Shown here in pieces: positions 27,970 through 36,882 of a stretch of 64,000 nt of DNA (its first letter is position 1; every line of letters starts with the position of its first letter). Under the pieces are notes generated by a model. That model did not search any database, was not told where the DNA came from, and was given only the letters and a program-made list of their open reading frames with translations. Origin of the DNA: Desulfoscipio geothermicus (GTDB taxonomy: Bacteria > Bacillota > Desulfotomaculia > Desulfotomaculales > Desulfallaceae). A program made the translations under genes and the position numbers. The stretch lies in the NCBI GenBank assembly GCA_016841205.1, contig JAENZP010000007.1, forward strand, positions 101,124 through 165,123, written 5' to 3'.

Positions 27970-28551
27970 TTAATCAACTTTGATGGTTTTCACCTTGGCT
28001 ACCCAGTTTTGTTTGTTAACATCTCCGGGCTCTTTCTGGCCCATCACCAAGCGGAAGGGGTATTGTGTTGGATCATAGGCCTGGCCGTTTTCTTCCCAGG
28101 CAATAATCATTTTGTATTTCTTTTCAGGATTAGTTTCATCAATATAATCTTCCCGTTTAACATCAGCAATAGTATAGGTGATGGAATAGCCATCCTCTGA
28201 GGTAATCACCACCTGTTGGGCAGTATCCTTTACCCCGGCCTTGCTCAACAGCTGCCACAACGACATACCTTTAAAGGAAAAATATTGTTTAGTGCCCCAA
28301 TTATTAAGGGCAAAATAATCATCCTGGATAATGTCTAACTGCATACCCTGGATTTGTTGCAAAGTTAGCCGGGTGGTTCCGACTACCCCACTGCCTTCAA
28401 TGGTGAGCACATTTTCCTCAGCAACAGGATCTGATTTTGTAACCAGTACTTGGTCATTATTATCCTGACTTCCACAACCAGCTGCCACCAGCACCATTAT
28501 TAATATCAGAGCCGCCAATGTAGCAGTTAATTGTTTATTTATTTGAAGCAA
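27970..28551 (-). CDS. Lipoprotein with a Moco-like (sulfite-oxidase fold) domain
   Basis: A 193-residue lipoprotein: signal peptide with lipobox LVAAGC, then one domain (VVGTTRLTLQQIQGMQ, FSFKGMSLWQLLSKAGV, VVITSEDGYSITYTIADV, YPFRLVMGQ, KVKTIKVD) of the sulfite-oxidase superfamily. The residue at the metal-Cys position is Ala (DDYFALNNWGTK). I start at the TTG 28549-28551, 7 bases after GGGGAG, giving a compact signal peptide; the open frame extends 6 codons upstream. It lies between apbE and the FMN-binding protein. Confidence 0.8.
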   Translation of the reverse strand: MLQINKQLTATLAALILIMVLVAAGCGSQDNNDQVLVTKSDPVAEENVLTIEGSGVVGTTRLTLQQIQGMQLDIIQDDYFALNNWGTKQYFSFKGMSLWQLLSKAGVKDTAQQVVITSEDGYSITYTIADVKREDYIDETNPEKKYKMIIAWEENGQAYDPTQYPFRLVMGQKEPGDVNKQNWVAKVKTIKVD

Positions 28552-28587
28552 ATAATCACTCCCCTTCAAATGCGCACTTAATTGGCA

Positions 28588-29661
28588 TTATTTGGCAACA
28601 GGTTGATAATCACCGTATCCAATAAATGTAAAATTTTTAGTTAAGGTATCTGAATAGAGAATTTGTTTATTCGGGCGGACAAACACAACTTCAGTATTTT
28701 CAAGTGTGGTTACCATGTCAAATCCCTTTTCAGGACCCAGTACAAACAGCGCCGTTGATAAAATATCAGCATCTGTCGCACTATCGCCAACAATGGTTAC
28801 TTGGGTTGCGTCCCTGGCCTGCCTGCCGGTGGCCGGGTCCAGGATATGATGATAACGCACCCCTCCCCGGGTAAAATATCTCTCATAGTCACCCGAGGTC
28901 ACCACTGCGGTATCTTGAACTAAGATGATGGCAATTATTCCATCACCACGAGGGTCTCGTATCCCAACCCGCCAAAGTGATCCATCCGACTTGGTGCCCA
29001 AGGCATAAACATTTCCCCCGGCATTAATAATGGCATGCTTTATACCCAGTTTTCTCAGGGCAGACACCGCCTGGTCGGTGGCATAACCTTTGGCTATACC
29101 ACCTAAATCCAAGCACATCCCGGGACTGGGTAATAGTACCGTACCCTGATCATAATCAATTTTGATCTTCCCATAATCCACCAGAGTTAAAGCTTCATTT
29201 ATTTCTTCCTGCTCCGGCACATGCTTATTATTGCCAAAACCCCACAGGTCCATTATGGGACCAATGGTAACATCAAAGGCACCTCCGGACAGTTCTGAGA
29301 AATAAGTTGAGCGCTCAAGTATGTTCAATGTATCATCGCTAACCCGAACGGGACTGATACCGGCATTCTTATTAACTTTGATAACATCACTTGATAAGGG
29401 AGTTGTTATACCTTGATCGTTGAATTTGTCAGTTAAATCATCAATCCTTTCAAAAGAAGAAAAGGCTTCATCCAAGGCCTTTTTCCCCTGGTGTTCATCC
29501 TCACAATAAACAGTAATACTTACCAGGGTACCCATAATAAATCTTTCTCCGCTAAATTCCTGTAGCTCGGTAGGTTTTCGCTCACAAGCTGTACAATAGA
29601 GCACTAATAATAAAGTTAAAATACTTCCGTATTTAAAATGTCCACGCAGCAAACCTGTCAC
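28588..29661 (-). CDS. apbE: FAD:protein FMN transferase, lipoprotein
   Basis: A 357-residue ApbE with a lipobox-type signal (LYCTAC), so it acts outside the membrane. Typical segments are RFIMGTLVSITVY, GGAFDVTIGPIMDLWGFG, CLDLGGIAKGYATD, INAGGNVYALG and HHILDPATGRQA, plus the late metal-site DSATDADILSTALFVLG. It moves FMN from FAD to Thr residues in SGAT-type motifs; two such acceptors are encoded downstream in this operon. The GTG start lies at the end of a run of nine G, which takes the place of the ribosome site. Confidence 0.95.
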   Translation of the reverse strand: MTGLLRGHFKYGSILTLLLVLYCTACERKPTELQEFSGERFIMGTLVSITVYCEDEHQGKKALDEAFSSFERIDDLTDKFNDQGITTPLSSDVIKVNKNAGISPVRVSDDTLNILERSTYFSELSGGAFDVTIGPIMDLWGFGNNKHVPEQEEINEALTLVDYGKIKIDYDQGTVLLPSPGMCLDLGGIAKGYATDQAVSALRKLGIKHAIINAGGNVYALGTKSDGSLWRVGIRDPRGDGIIAIILVQDTAVVTSGDYERYFTRGGVRYHHILDPATGRQARDATQVTIVGDSATDADILSTALFVLGPEKGFDMVTTLENTEVVFVRPNKQILYSDTLTKNFTFIGYGDYQPVAK

Positions 29662-29669
29662 CCCCCCCC

Positions 29670-29708
29670 AAAATTAAAGCGTGGTTCCCCCGCAAGAGAA
29701 AACCACGC
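29670..29708 (-). terminator. Riboswitch-associated terminator before apbE
   Basis: On the minus strand GCGTGGTT / AACCACGC with a 14-base loop followed by TTTAATTTT. It lies between the aptamer at 29729-29820 and the apbE start, as the expression platform would. Confidence 0.85.
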
Positions 29709-29728
29709 CTTTTAATAATATCACGTTA

Positions 29729-29822
29729 ATTCCTTTCCAAACGGGAGGCATAATCGTTTCCTTTTACACCCATCGGTTAGTTCCCATAGTTATAATACCT
29801 TAGGTAAACCAACTCGGAATCC
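29729..29822 (-). promoter_or_regulatory. Moco-type riboswitch, copy 1 (apbE operon leader)
   Basis: Conserved blocks in order on the minus strand: ATTCCGAG (P1 side), GTTGGTT pairing with AACTAAC, an 11-base tetraloop-receptor-like CCTAAG...TATGG, a hairpin capped by GGAAAC, then GCCTCCC and TGGAAAGGAAT closing P1. The same blocks occur at 36780-36873 and 45974-46066, with compensating changes in the stems. A promoter lies directly upstream and a terminator downstream. I assign the class to the Mo/W-cofactor riboswitch from memory of its consensus and from the genes it controls; that the RNA is a structured regulator is more certain than its ligand. Confidence 0.75.
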
Positions 29823-29841
29823 AACTATTTAATTATAAGAA

Positions 29842-29870
29842 ATTTTACTAACTATGTACATTAAAGTCAA
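29842..29870 (-). promoter_or_regulatory. Promoter of the apbE operon
   Basis: TTGACT (29865-29870), a 17-base spacer and TAAAAT (29842-29847) on the minus strand, placing the RNA start about 15 bases before the aptamer. Confidence 0.7.
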
Positions 29871-29967
29871 TATACAAAATATTTAACGATCATACAAGAG
29901 AATGGAGGAAGCTTTTGAGCTCCCCCATCCGCTTGCAGCCCACGCTTGCAGTAAAAAACCACTTACG

Positions 29968-31500
29968 TTATCTGGTGATTGTAATCTCCTTGGTCTGGTC
30001 TTCATAATTCACTTGCGCTCCCAGATTCTCACTAACGAATCGCAGGGGAAGGTACGTTCTTTCGGATACGATTTGCGGTGCACAGTCAATTGTTGACTTA
30101 GTACCGTCAACCAGGACATTCGTGGAGCCGATGGCCAAGGTGAGCACCTTTCCGGCGTCCGTAATCTTAACCTGACGGTCTGTCGCAGCCCATTCCACAT
30201 TTGCTCCAAGCGCCTCGCTGATGAAACGGATCGGAACCTGGGCTCTGCCGGCTTTGGTATCGATATATGGCTTGACATCCAAAGTATACGATGCACCATT
30301 GATGCTGGCCGCCAATTGCCCGATAGTGAGCTTGATAACGTTAACTTCCGGTGCCATGTCAACTACATCCTGCGCTTTGTCTATTGCGGTACTAAGGACG
30401 GCAAACTTGGTCAGGTGATTAACATGCGTAACCGCATACCATTTGCCGTTCTCCTGTACCACCGTGGTTTCCAGAGCCACCCACTTACCGGCGGACTCGT
30501 CGTAGTAGTGCAGCACCGGCTGTTCTTCGGCGGCTATCTTGGATGATTCATAGCAGATTTTGATAGTTATAGTCTGCTTACCAAAGTCTTCGCTCCCCGT
30601 GGTGGTAATCTCATAGACGTCGCTGCCCAGTCTCACCCGCATGCCTTCGGAGACAACCTGGTTAGCTTCGCTTGACGTTAACTTATTAGCGCTGACCGTG
30701 GCGTTTCCTGGCAGGGCTCCGGCGGGTATATTTACGGTAAGTTGGCCAAAACTTACTGCTCCCCCGGCCGTGGCCGTGATGAACTTACTTGCTTCGCTTG
30801 CTGTTGAAGTAGTAGATGTACCGCCGCCGCTGCCGGAGCTACTGTTTGCTTTTTCCGTTGTTACGGTCGTACTTGGCCCGCTTGTGCTACAGTTATTGGC
30901 CGCATCTGCTGCTTCAACCTTGAAGGTGTAGCTGGTATTGGCGCTAAGCCCAGTGACATTGTAGGTCCTGGATGTTGCACCGCTGACTGTGCTGATAATT
31001 GTGCCATTCCTGTATATCCTGTAGCCTGTTACTCCAACGTTGTCAGATGCGGCGCTCCAGGTCAGGGTCAACCCGGTTTGGGTCACGTTGTTCGCACTCA
31101 ATGTGCTGTCTAACGGCCAGGTTGGGGCTTTTGTGTCTGTGTCGGTCGGTGTGTCTGTTCCTACGGTCAGGGTACCAGTAGCCACGTTACTACCTTCACC
31201 AACAACAACTGTTAATGTACCGGATGCGCTTGCGGGTACAATAAAATCAATGCTATAATTTCCGCTGGCATCAGCCTTTTTGCTTTCAAACCAAACTATA
31301 TTTTGGGCAGCATCAATTATTTTAAGGGGCACCCAAGCGTTTGGAATCGTTTTTCCGGAAGCAGTAACAGTTTCGCCAACTAAGGCTGCGTTTTTACTCA
31401 AATCCAAACTTATATTTGCACCATTGGCTGCAGCAATAGCCGGGACACATATCAGCAACAGTAATGCTATTTGTAAAAATACGACTAGTCTACGCATCAT
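29968..31500 (-). CDS. Secreted multidomain protein with FN3, ZU5-like and stalk domains
   Basis: A 510-residue secreted protein: signal peptide (LVVFLQIALLLLICVPAIAAA), an Ig-like strand-rich domain (about 30-120), a fibronectin type III domain (APTWPLDSTL to STTVTTEK, about 130-220), a Gly/Ser linker, a ZU5-like domain (GGAVSFGQLTVNIPAGALPG, about 245-375) and a C-terminal copper-amine-oxidase-type stalk domain (IKLTIGQLAASINGASY to the end, with VPIRFISEALGANVEW). It has no Moco-fold domain. It lies 62 bases after the giant gene and is probably the last gene of that operon. The ATG at 31500 follows AAGGAG. Confidence 0.88.
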   Translation of the reverse strand: MMRRLVVFLQIALLLLICVPAIAAANGANISLDLSKNAALVGETVTASGKTIPNAWVPLKIIDAAQNIVWFESKKADASGNYSIDFIVPASASGTLTVVVGEGSNVATGTLTVGTDTPTDTDTKAPTWPLDSTLSANNVTQTGLTLTWSAASDNVGVTGYRIYRNGTIISTVSGATSRTYNVTGLSANTSYTFKVEAADAANNCSTSGPSTTVTTEKANSSSGSGGGTSTTSTASEASKFITATAGGAVSFGQLTVNIPAGALPGNATVSANKLTSSEANQVVSEGMRVRLGSDVYEITTTGSEDFGKQTITIKICYESSKIAAEEQPVLHYYDESAGKWVALETTVVQENGKWYAVTHVNHLTKFAVLSTAIDKAQDVVDMAPEVNVIKLTIGQLAASINGASYTLDVKPYIDTKAGRAQVPIRFISEALGANVEWAATDRQVKITDAGKVLTLAIGSTNVLVDGTKSTIDCAPQIVSERTYLPLRFVSENLGAQVNYEDQTKEITITR

Positions 31501-31562
31501 TTTGGTCACTCCTTAAAGACAAATTCACCTTGGTACTGGAATGGGAGTATTCTACTAAAGCA

Positions 31563-34500
31563 TTACTGCAGAATTTCCGGGTTATGATCTGTTGAATTGG
31601 TCAGTTCATCAACAATGTAAGCTTTGATCACATCACCCGGCTGAACATTACAACCGACCTGAGCTTCTATCTCATCCTGATCAAAATCAGCCCTGATAGC
31701 ATTGAGTTCCAGCTGGCTGCCGTTTCTCAAATGGACAAAGACCACGGTTTCCTTACCACTGTGGGGAATCACCGGTTCAATACCGACGGTAAAGTATCTG
31801 AACCCGGACACACCGTCATTCACCGTCATAGTGCTGATACCGTCCGACGTTGTCCCTACGGTGTAGGATTCATCGGAGGTAGGAGCAATTGTGTAGACCG
31901 GTTTTTTACTTACCAAATCTATGCTTACAATCTGTGAAATAGATGTTGCCCCGGTGACAGCCGGTCCAACGAGCCGGAGCGGCCAATTGCTATCGGTATC
32001 TGGTATGGTCGAGCCGTTCAGCGAATTGGCGATAATATAATCGCTGTTTCGAATAATATCCGCGCTATCGATAGCTACTGAATAACCGTCGTCCGCAGTA
32101 ATCACCACCTGGTACCCATTCACAGCCAGCTCATCATTAAAGGCGTTATCGGAATGTTGATCAGCGTCATCAACAAATCCAGCGAGGAACCACAGGGGCA
32201 TGCCTTCCCAAACCCGGTCTTCAGAATCTGTGTAGGATGCCTTGTGGTTGGCGCCGAACTGACAGGCGAGAGCCTGTTCAAAGTAGGTTTTGCTTACGTC
32301 ATAGTTTATACCGCCAATACCTCGGCCATCAAGTTCCAGTGTCCAATCGCCCTCAGGCACGGAGTATATCTTTATTTCAGTAATGTTCTTTGATGATAAG
32401 CCTGCGCAAGATGGGTATTGAACATTACCGCTGTAATAGTAGTGCCAGTAGTTTGATGCAAGTGTCTCGTGCATATCCCATTGGCCGTAGATATTGTCAC
32501 CACCTGGAGTAAAGAATAAACGCATACCATCTGCATAGCCGGGTACGTATTTTCCATCACCCCACCAAGCCAGAATGGCATCTCCCTGGCGTTCTTGCAC
32601 CGCGGGGTTGGTATATATGGAGGAATAGGGAAGTATGGTTTCGTAACCATCTTCTGCAATTAATACTATTTCCGTACCTGCCCCCATGCCGCCCACAAGA
32701 TCACAAAGATCCTGAATCTGGGTACCCTTAACGGCATTAGCTATCTTGTAACCGCCGGGATATGTCTCATCTGCATCCCATACATCATCCGGATTGTTTG
32801 TGATACCTTCGTAGCGGTATACCGTTGTCCCGTCTCCAATCACATCGAGGTTTTCCTGCATCCATAGATAGTCGACCGTCATCTCGTTAAGAGTGGTCGT
32901 TCCATCTTCAGCATATTTGACAATATGGACTTTGGGTATGTCTTCAGGTGTATCAGTCTCAAAAGATGTTAGTTCTATCTCCACAATATTCCCAACGCTG
33001 GTACCGCTAAGAGATCCATCTTCATTGGCAACACCGGCGCCCACCAAACGCAGTGGCCATGAATCGGTAAGTGGCGCGCCGTTGCATTTATTTGCAATGA
33101 TATAGTCATTGCTCGAAGCTACATCCGTGCTGGCAAAATCCTTGGTATAGCCGTCTCCGGCTTTTACCAGGACTGTGTAACCGGCCATGGCCTGATTAGT
33201 ATTGTAATTGTGTGGCTGCCGGTCATCTACCCAGCCCGTTAGCAACCATAACGGTATCCCTGACCAGACATTACCGTCACCGTCGGTCCATTCTTTCAGA
33301 TGGCCTGAATTTGGGCATGCCAGACCGGCCTCAAACTCAGCCTGCGAAATGAAATCACTAATCTTTCCATTCAGAGAAAGGTTCCAACTGCCGGACGCAG
33401 CCGCCGGTGTCTGCAGATCGGGAATTTCTATCTTTACGATGTTACCGACGCTGGCACCGCTAAGGGATCCATCATCATTGGTAACACCGTCACCTACCAG
33501 GCGCAGTGGCCCTGAGTCGGTAAGTAATGCACCGTTGCATTCATTGGCAACTATATAGTTATCACTTCGGGCTACATCTGCGCTGGCAAAGGTCTTGGAA
33601 AAACCATCTCCAGCAACTACTTTTACAGAATAACCGTCTGCAGCCAGGATATCATTGAAAGTCCAGTGGCTGCTTGTTTCGATACCATCCACAGCACCCA
33701 AGAGCACCCACAGGGGCACGCCGGACCAGACGTTGCCTTCATTATCGGTCCATTCCTTGTAATGGCCTGAACCCGTGCAGGCCAGCCCTTCCTCAAACTC
33801 CTCTTGGGTGATGGTATCCCCCACATCCCCGATCATCTCCAGGGTCCACCCTGTGGGCGGTTGGGGAAGACCGGTCAGCTCGATGCGAACGATGTTGCCT
33901 ACCTGTTGCCCGCCAAAAACAGCTGAACCTTTTAGGTGAAGCGGCCAGCAGCCTTTTCCCCCTTCGGTCTGCATCGGCAGCGGTTCTCCGTTAAGGGTAT
34001 TGGCTACGATATATCCATCGTTGCGAGCGATATCGGCGCTGTCGAGGGTTGCCTTCCACCCATCGCCGGCAATCACATTAACTTCGTAGTTCTGGCCGGC
34101 GAGCTCGTCGTTGAAGTTGTAGTGGTCAGAACCCACATCGGGGTCGTCATCAACCATAGCCACGAGCAACCATAACGGCACGCCTCCCCACTCATTACCG
34201 TCTTCGTCGGTCCAGAATACCTGGTGGCCTGATGACGAGCAAGCCAGGCCTGCTTCGAAATCGGCTTTAGTGACGGTTGCATCCTTTGCGCCCGAAAGCT
34301 GAAGGGTCCAGTTGGTCGGTGTAACACCTGTGGCCATAACGGTTTTCACTGCTGCAGTAGCCGCTGCCTTAACAGCATTTAGATTATTCGGGTCAGTAAT
34401 ACCGGCGGCGTAATAAAACTCAACCTTATCCCCATTTACAAGTTCAATCAGGTTCAAAGCACCGTCGGCATTGTTGTAGCCATCTTTATAGGCGTCGTTG

Positions 34501-36647
34501 ACGTAGGCAAGCCACTTACTGCCCCCCTTTACATAAGGGTAGCTGCCAACATTGTCTAAAAGAAGAGCGCCCGACGCTGCATAGTTCTTATCGGTGACGT
34601 CATAGGTGAAACCAGCGACAGTTGCAGCTGCCTGAAGTGCCCCAAGCGGCGTGGTCTCATCAACAGTGTATTCTGTGCCCGAGTTGTATGCGGTCACGGT
34701 AAAGGTCTCGTCAGATGCCAAATTAACTGTCCCATCGTAAAGAACGTCAATTGTTGTCGGCTCGGCCATAACGGTTTTCACTGTTGCAGTAGCTGCTGCC
34801 TTAACAGCATTTAGATTATTCGGGTCAGTAATACCGGCGGCGTAATAAAACTCAACCTTATCCCCATTTACAAGTTCAATCAGGTTCAAAGCACCGTCGG
34901 CATTGTTGTAGCCATCTTTATAGGCGTCGTTGACGTAGGCAAGCCACTTACTGCCCCCCTTTACATAAGGGTAGCTGCCAACATTGTCTAAAAGAAGAGC
35001 GCCCGACGCTGCATAGTTCTTATCGGTGACGTCATAGGTGAAACCACCGGCAGTTGCCGCTGCCTGAAGTGCGCCAAGCGGTGTGGTCTCATAGACAGTA
35101 TATACCACACTTGAGTTGTATGCGGTCACGGTAAAGGTCTCGTCGGCTGCCAAAGCAACTGTTCCCTCGTAGAGAACGTCCATTGTCGACGGCTCGGCCA
35201 CAGTAATGTAGTCCGTCTTTACCTCATCGTCACTGCCGGACGCATTGGTGACAGTGAGCTTGACGCTGTAGGTGCCGGCTGAACCGTACTCGTGGGTCGG
35301 GTTCTGCTCGGTGCTATCCACTGTGCCGTCGTTATCGAAGTCCCAGGCATAGGTCAGTAGTGCCGTGCCTGTAGACTCGTCGGTAAAGCTGACCGTCAGC
35401 GGCACCGTGCCGCTGGTTTTGTCAGCTGTGAAAGCAGCCGTCGGCGCAGCCGATGCTCCATCCACCGTATAATTAAACTCAACAACATCGCTGTCGTCTT
35501 TGCCGGGGCCGATTACAACAGCCTTAATAGTAGTATTATTCGTGATTTCGATCGGGTGGTTAATCTCATAAAAATCTGACCGTGACGACCACTGTTGGGC
35601 AACCCAGTTATACATCGGGCTAGCCACGGTCGGTTCACTGCCGTCCAAGGTGTAATGCACCTTGTCCGTATTGTTATTGGTAGAGCTCAACCGTACCAGG
35701 GTTCCCGAGGACACCTCTCCACCGGCTGGAGTGGCCGTGGGAGCGGCCCATTTATCAGGGATGTCGGTGAGCACTTCCACTAATGCAACTTTTTTGGCAA
35801 ATACAGCATTTGTCTGCTCGGTTAAAGCCCTTTGTCCAAAGATCAGGTGCAATGCATCACTGTCACTCATATAGTTAAAATTATTGCTATCAGTACTTTT
35901 TAAAGCAAGGATGGGTTCCACCTTTTCCGCATCATCTGGAGATCCCAAAATATACCCGAAATATTCATGATTATCCTTGAAATGCGGGAAAAGATAACGA
36001 TCATCATTTAATAACTCCTGAACCGTAAAGGTAACTTTAAAACCATCACCGCTGGTAAACCTTATCTGCTTCGCATCATCCTTAATTCCCGCTTCTTCAA
36101 GTAATGCTCTTAATCTAACCCCTTCAGCAGCATACCAATTTTTGGTGGGCCAGGTATTAATCGTGCTATACAGATGCCGATATTGTTCCATTCCCTGGAG
36201 ATGGGACATGGTATACTTCTTGGGTGTCGTTACCCCAGTCCCTTTGATTTCCAGCGAAACCTTTTCAATTTTCTGCGTCACACTCGCGTCTAAATACCCC
36301 TCGGCCTTAATGACAATGTTATAAACCTGTTCTGAATCGAACACTTCTTCACTGAAGATAATTTTACCTGCAGTATCTTTATTATATTTATCCATGTTTA
36401 AAACATTGCCATCAACATAAACCGCATCAATTACTGTTCTCCAATTCTGGTCATCCTCAAAGGTAATTTCAATTAAATTGCCCACCATATTGTCAGTAAT
36501 GTCGGCAGTCAGAACCGGAGGGGACCCCGTTCCTTCAGCCTGTGCTGTTGTGGGCGCCAACAACCCGACCATACCGGCAAACAAAAACATGCCCAAGACA
36601 ATCGGCAAAAGCCGGTACAACCATTGAACCGTTTTATTTCCCTTCAT
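31563..36647 (-). CDS. Giant secreted protein with six Moco-fold-type modules
   Basis: About 1,694 residues (numbered here from a GTG three codons upstream). Order: signal peptide (1-40), strand-rich region, Moco-fold domain with INTWP motif (136-300), chitobiase-type domain (303-397), PKD domain (405-487), two near-identical DUF4430 domains (493-627, 637-773), three related Moco-fold repeats (783-928, 937-1079, 1091-1230), a divergent one (1245-1433), a further repeat (1436-1583), and a C-terminal module (1585-1697) shared with the phosphatase at 44038-45618. Cys806, 960, 1114 and 1465 (each in LAC) take the metal-Cys position; the first domain has Thr165. GGAGG lies 9 bases before the ATG. 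Function unknown; probably a surface cofactor-binding or redox protein. Confidence 0.88.
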   Translation of the reverse strand: MKGNKTVQWLYRLLPIVLGMFLFAGMVGLLAPTTAQAEGTGSPPVLTADITDNMVGNLIEITFEDDQNWRTVIDAVYVDGNVLNMDKYNKDTAGKIIFSEEVFDSEQVYNIVIKAEGYLDASVTQKIEKVSLEIKGTGVTTPKKYTMSHLQGMEQYRHLYSTINTWPTKNWYAAEGVRLRALLEEAGIKDDAKQIRFTSGDGFKVTFTVQELLNDDRYLFPHFKDNHEYFGYILGSPDDAEKVEPILALKSTDSNNFNYMSDSDALHLIFGQRALTEQTNAVFAKKVALVEVLTDIPDKWAAPTATPAGGEVSSGTLVRLSSTNNNTDKVHYTLDGSEPTVASPMYNWVAQQWSSRSDFYEINHPIEITNNTTIKAVVIGPGKDDSDVVEFNYTVDGASAAPTAAFTADKTSGTVPLTVSFTDESTGTALLTYAWDFDNDGTVDSTEQNPTHEYGSAGTYSVKLTVTNASGSDDEVKTDYITVAEPSTMDVLYEGTVALAADETFTVTAYNSSVVYTVYETTPLGALQAAATAGGFTYDVTDKNYAASGALLLDNVGSYPYVKGGSKWLAYVNDAYKDGYNNADGALNLIELVNGDKVEFYYAAGITDPNNLNAVKAAATATVKTVMAEPTTIDVLYDGTVNLASDETFTVTAYNSGTEYTVDETTPLGALQAAATVAGFTYDVTDKNYAASGALLLDNVGSYPYVKGGSKWLAYVNDAYKDGYNNADGALNLIELVNGDKVEFYYAAGITDPNNLNAVKAAATAAVKTVMATGVTPTNWTLQLSGAKDATVTKADFEAGLACSSSGHQVFWTDEDGNEWGGVPLWLLVAMVDDDPDVGSDHYNFNDELAGQNYEVNVIAGDGWKATLDSADIARNDGYIVANTLNGEPLPMQTEGGKGCWPLHLKGSAVFGGQQVGNIVRIELTGLPQPPTGWTLEMIGDVGDTITQEEFEEGLACTGSGHYKEWTDNEGNVWSGVPLWVLLGAVDGIETSSHWTFNDILAADGYSVKVVAGDGFSKTFASADVARSDNYIVANECNGALLTDSGPLRLVGDGVTNDDGSLSGASVGNIVKIEIPDLQTPAAASGSWNLSLNGKISDFISQAEFEAGLACPNSGHLKEWTDGDGNVWSGIPLWLLTGWVDDRQPHNYNTNQAMAGYTVLVKAGDGYTKDFASTDVASSNDYIIANKCNGAPLTDSWPLRLVGAGVANEDGSLSGTSVGNIVEIELTSFETDTPEDIPKVHIVKYAEDGTTTLNEMTVDYLWMQENLDVIGDGTTVYRYEGITNNPDDVWDADETYPGGYKIANAVKGTQIQDLCDLVGGMGAGTEIVLIAEDGYETILPYSSIYTNPAVQERQGDAILAWWGDGKYVPGYADGMRLFFTPGGDNIYGQWDMHETLASNYWHYYYSGNVQYPSCAGLSSKNITEIKIYSVPEGDWTLELDGRGIGGINYDVSKTYFEQALACQFGANHKASYTDSEDRVWEGMPLWFLAGFVDDADQHSDNAFNDELAVNGYQVVITADDGYSVAIDSADIIRNSDYIIANSLNGSTIPDTDSNWPLRLVGPAVTGATSISQIVSIDLVSKKPVYTIAPTSDESYTVGTTSDGISTMTVNDGVSGFRYFTVGIEPVIPHSGKETVVFVHLRNGSQLELNAIRADFDQDEIEAQVGCNVQPGDVIKAYIVDELTNSTDHNPEILQ
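34332..35190 (-). repeat. 432-bp tandem duplication (DUF4430 domains)
   Basis: The bases from about 34332 recur from about 34764 with very few differences over most of the unit, giving two DUF4430 domains 144 residues apart in the giant protein. The near-identity at the DNA level points to a recent duplication or to gene conversion. The differences cluster at the unit ends. Confidence 0.9.
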
Positions 36648-36676
36648 CTTTTTCACCCTCCTTTAGCCTCTGTTAA

Positions 36677-36703
36677 TTAATTGATCTTACATAAAACAAA
36701 CAT
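36677..36703 (-). CDS. Possible 8-codon leader peptide
   Basis: Between the riboswitch terminator and the giant gene an ATG preceded by AGGAGGTGGAAT opens the frame MFVLCKIN-stop, ending 29 bases before the next ATG. The ribosome site is the strongest in this stretch. It could be a leader peptide or simply the trace of an older start. Confidence 0.35.
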   Translation of the reverse strand: MFVLCKIN

Positions 36704-36721
36704 ATTCCACCTCCTATAAGA

Positions 36722-36764
36722 CAAAAATAAGATCCGGTCGACCAAAAGGAAGCCAACCGGATCT
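36722..36764 (-). terminator. Riboswitch-associated terminator before the giant gene
   Basis: AGATCCGGT / ACCGGATCT on the minus strand followed by TATTTTTG, between aptamer copy 2 and the giant surface-protein gene. Confidence 0.85.
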
Positions 36765-36779
36765 CAGTGCCCGGATAAA

Positions 36780-36873
36780 GGTTCCTTTCCACAACGGGAG
36801 GCTCGCCAGTTTCCAGGCGAACCCTGCAGACCCGGTAACCATGGTGTACCTTTAGGTCACGGGGCTCGGAGCA
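36780..36873 (-). promoter_or_regulatory. Moco-type riboswitch, copy 2 (between two surface-protein genes)
   Basis: Same block order as copy 1: CTCCGAG, CCCGTGA pairing with TTACCGGG, CCTAAAG...CATGG, a CGCC/GGCG hairpin with GGAAAC loop, GCCTCCC and TGGAAAGGAAC. The aptamer begins only about 10 bases after the stop codon of the upstream gene and I see no clear promoter between, so it probably acts inside a long transcript, setting how much reaches the giant gene. Class assignment as for copy 1. Confidence 0.75.
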
Positions 36874-36882
36874 ATATAAATT

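Noticed and set aside
34332..35190. CRISPR or integron-like repeats
   Set aside because: The units are 432 bases, in frame and code for DUF4430 domains.
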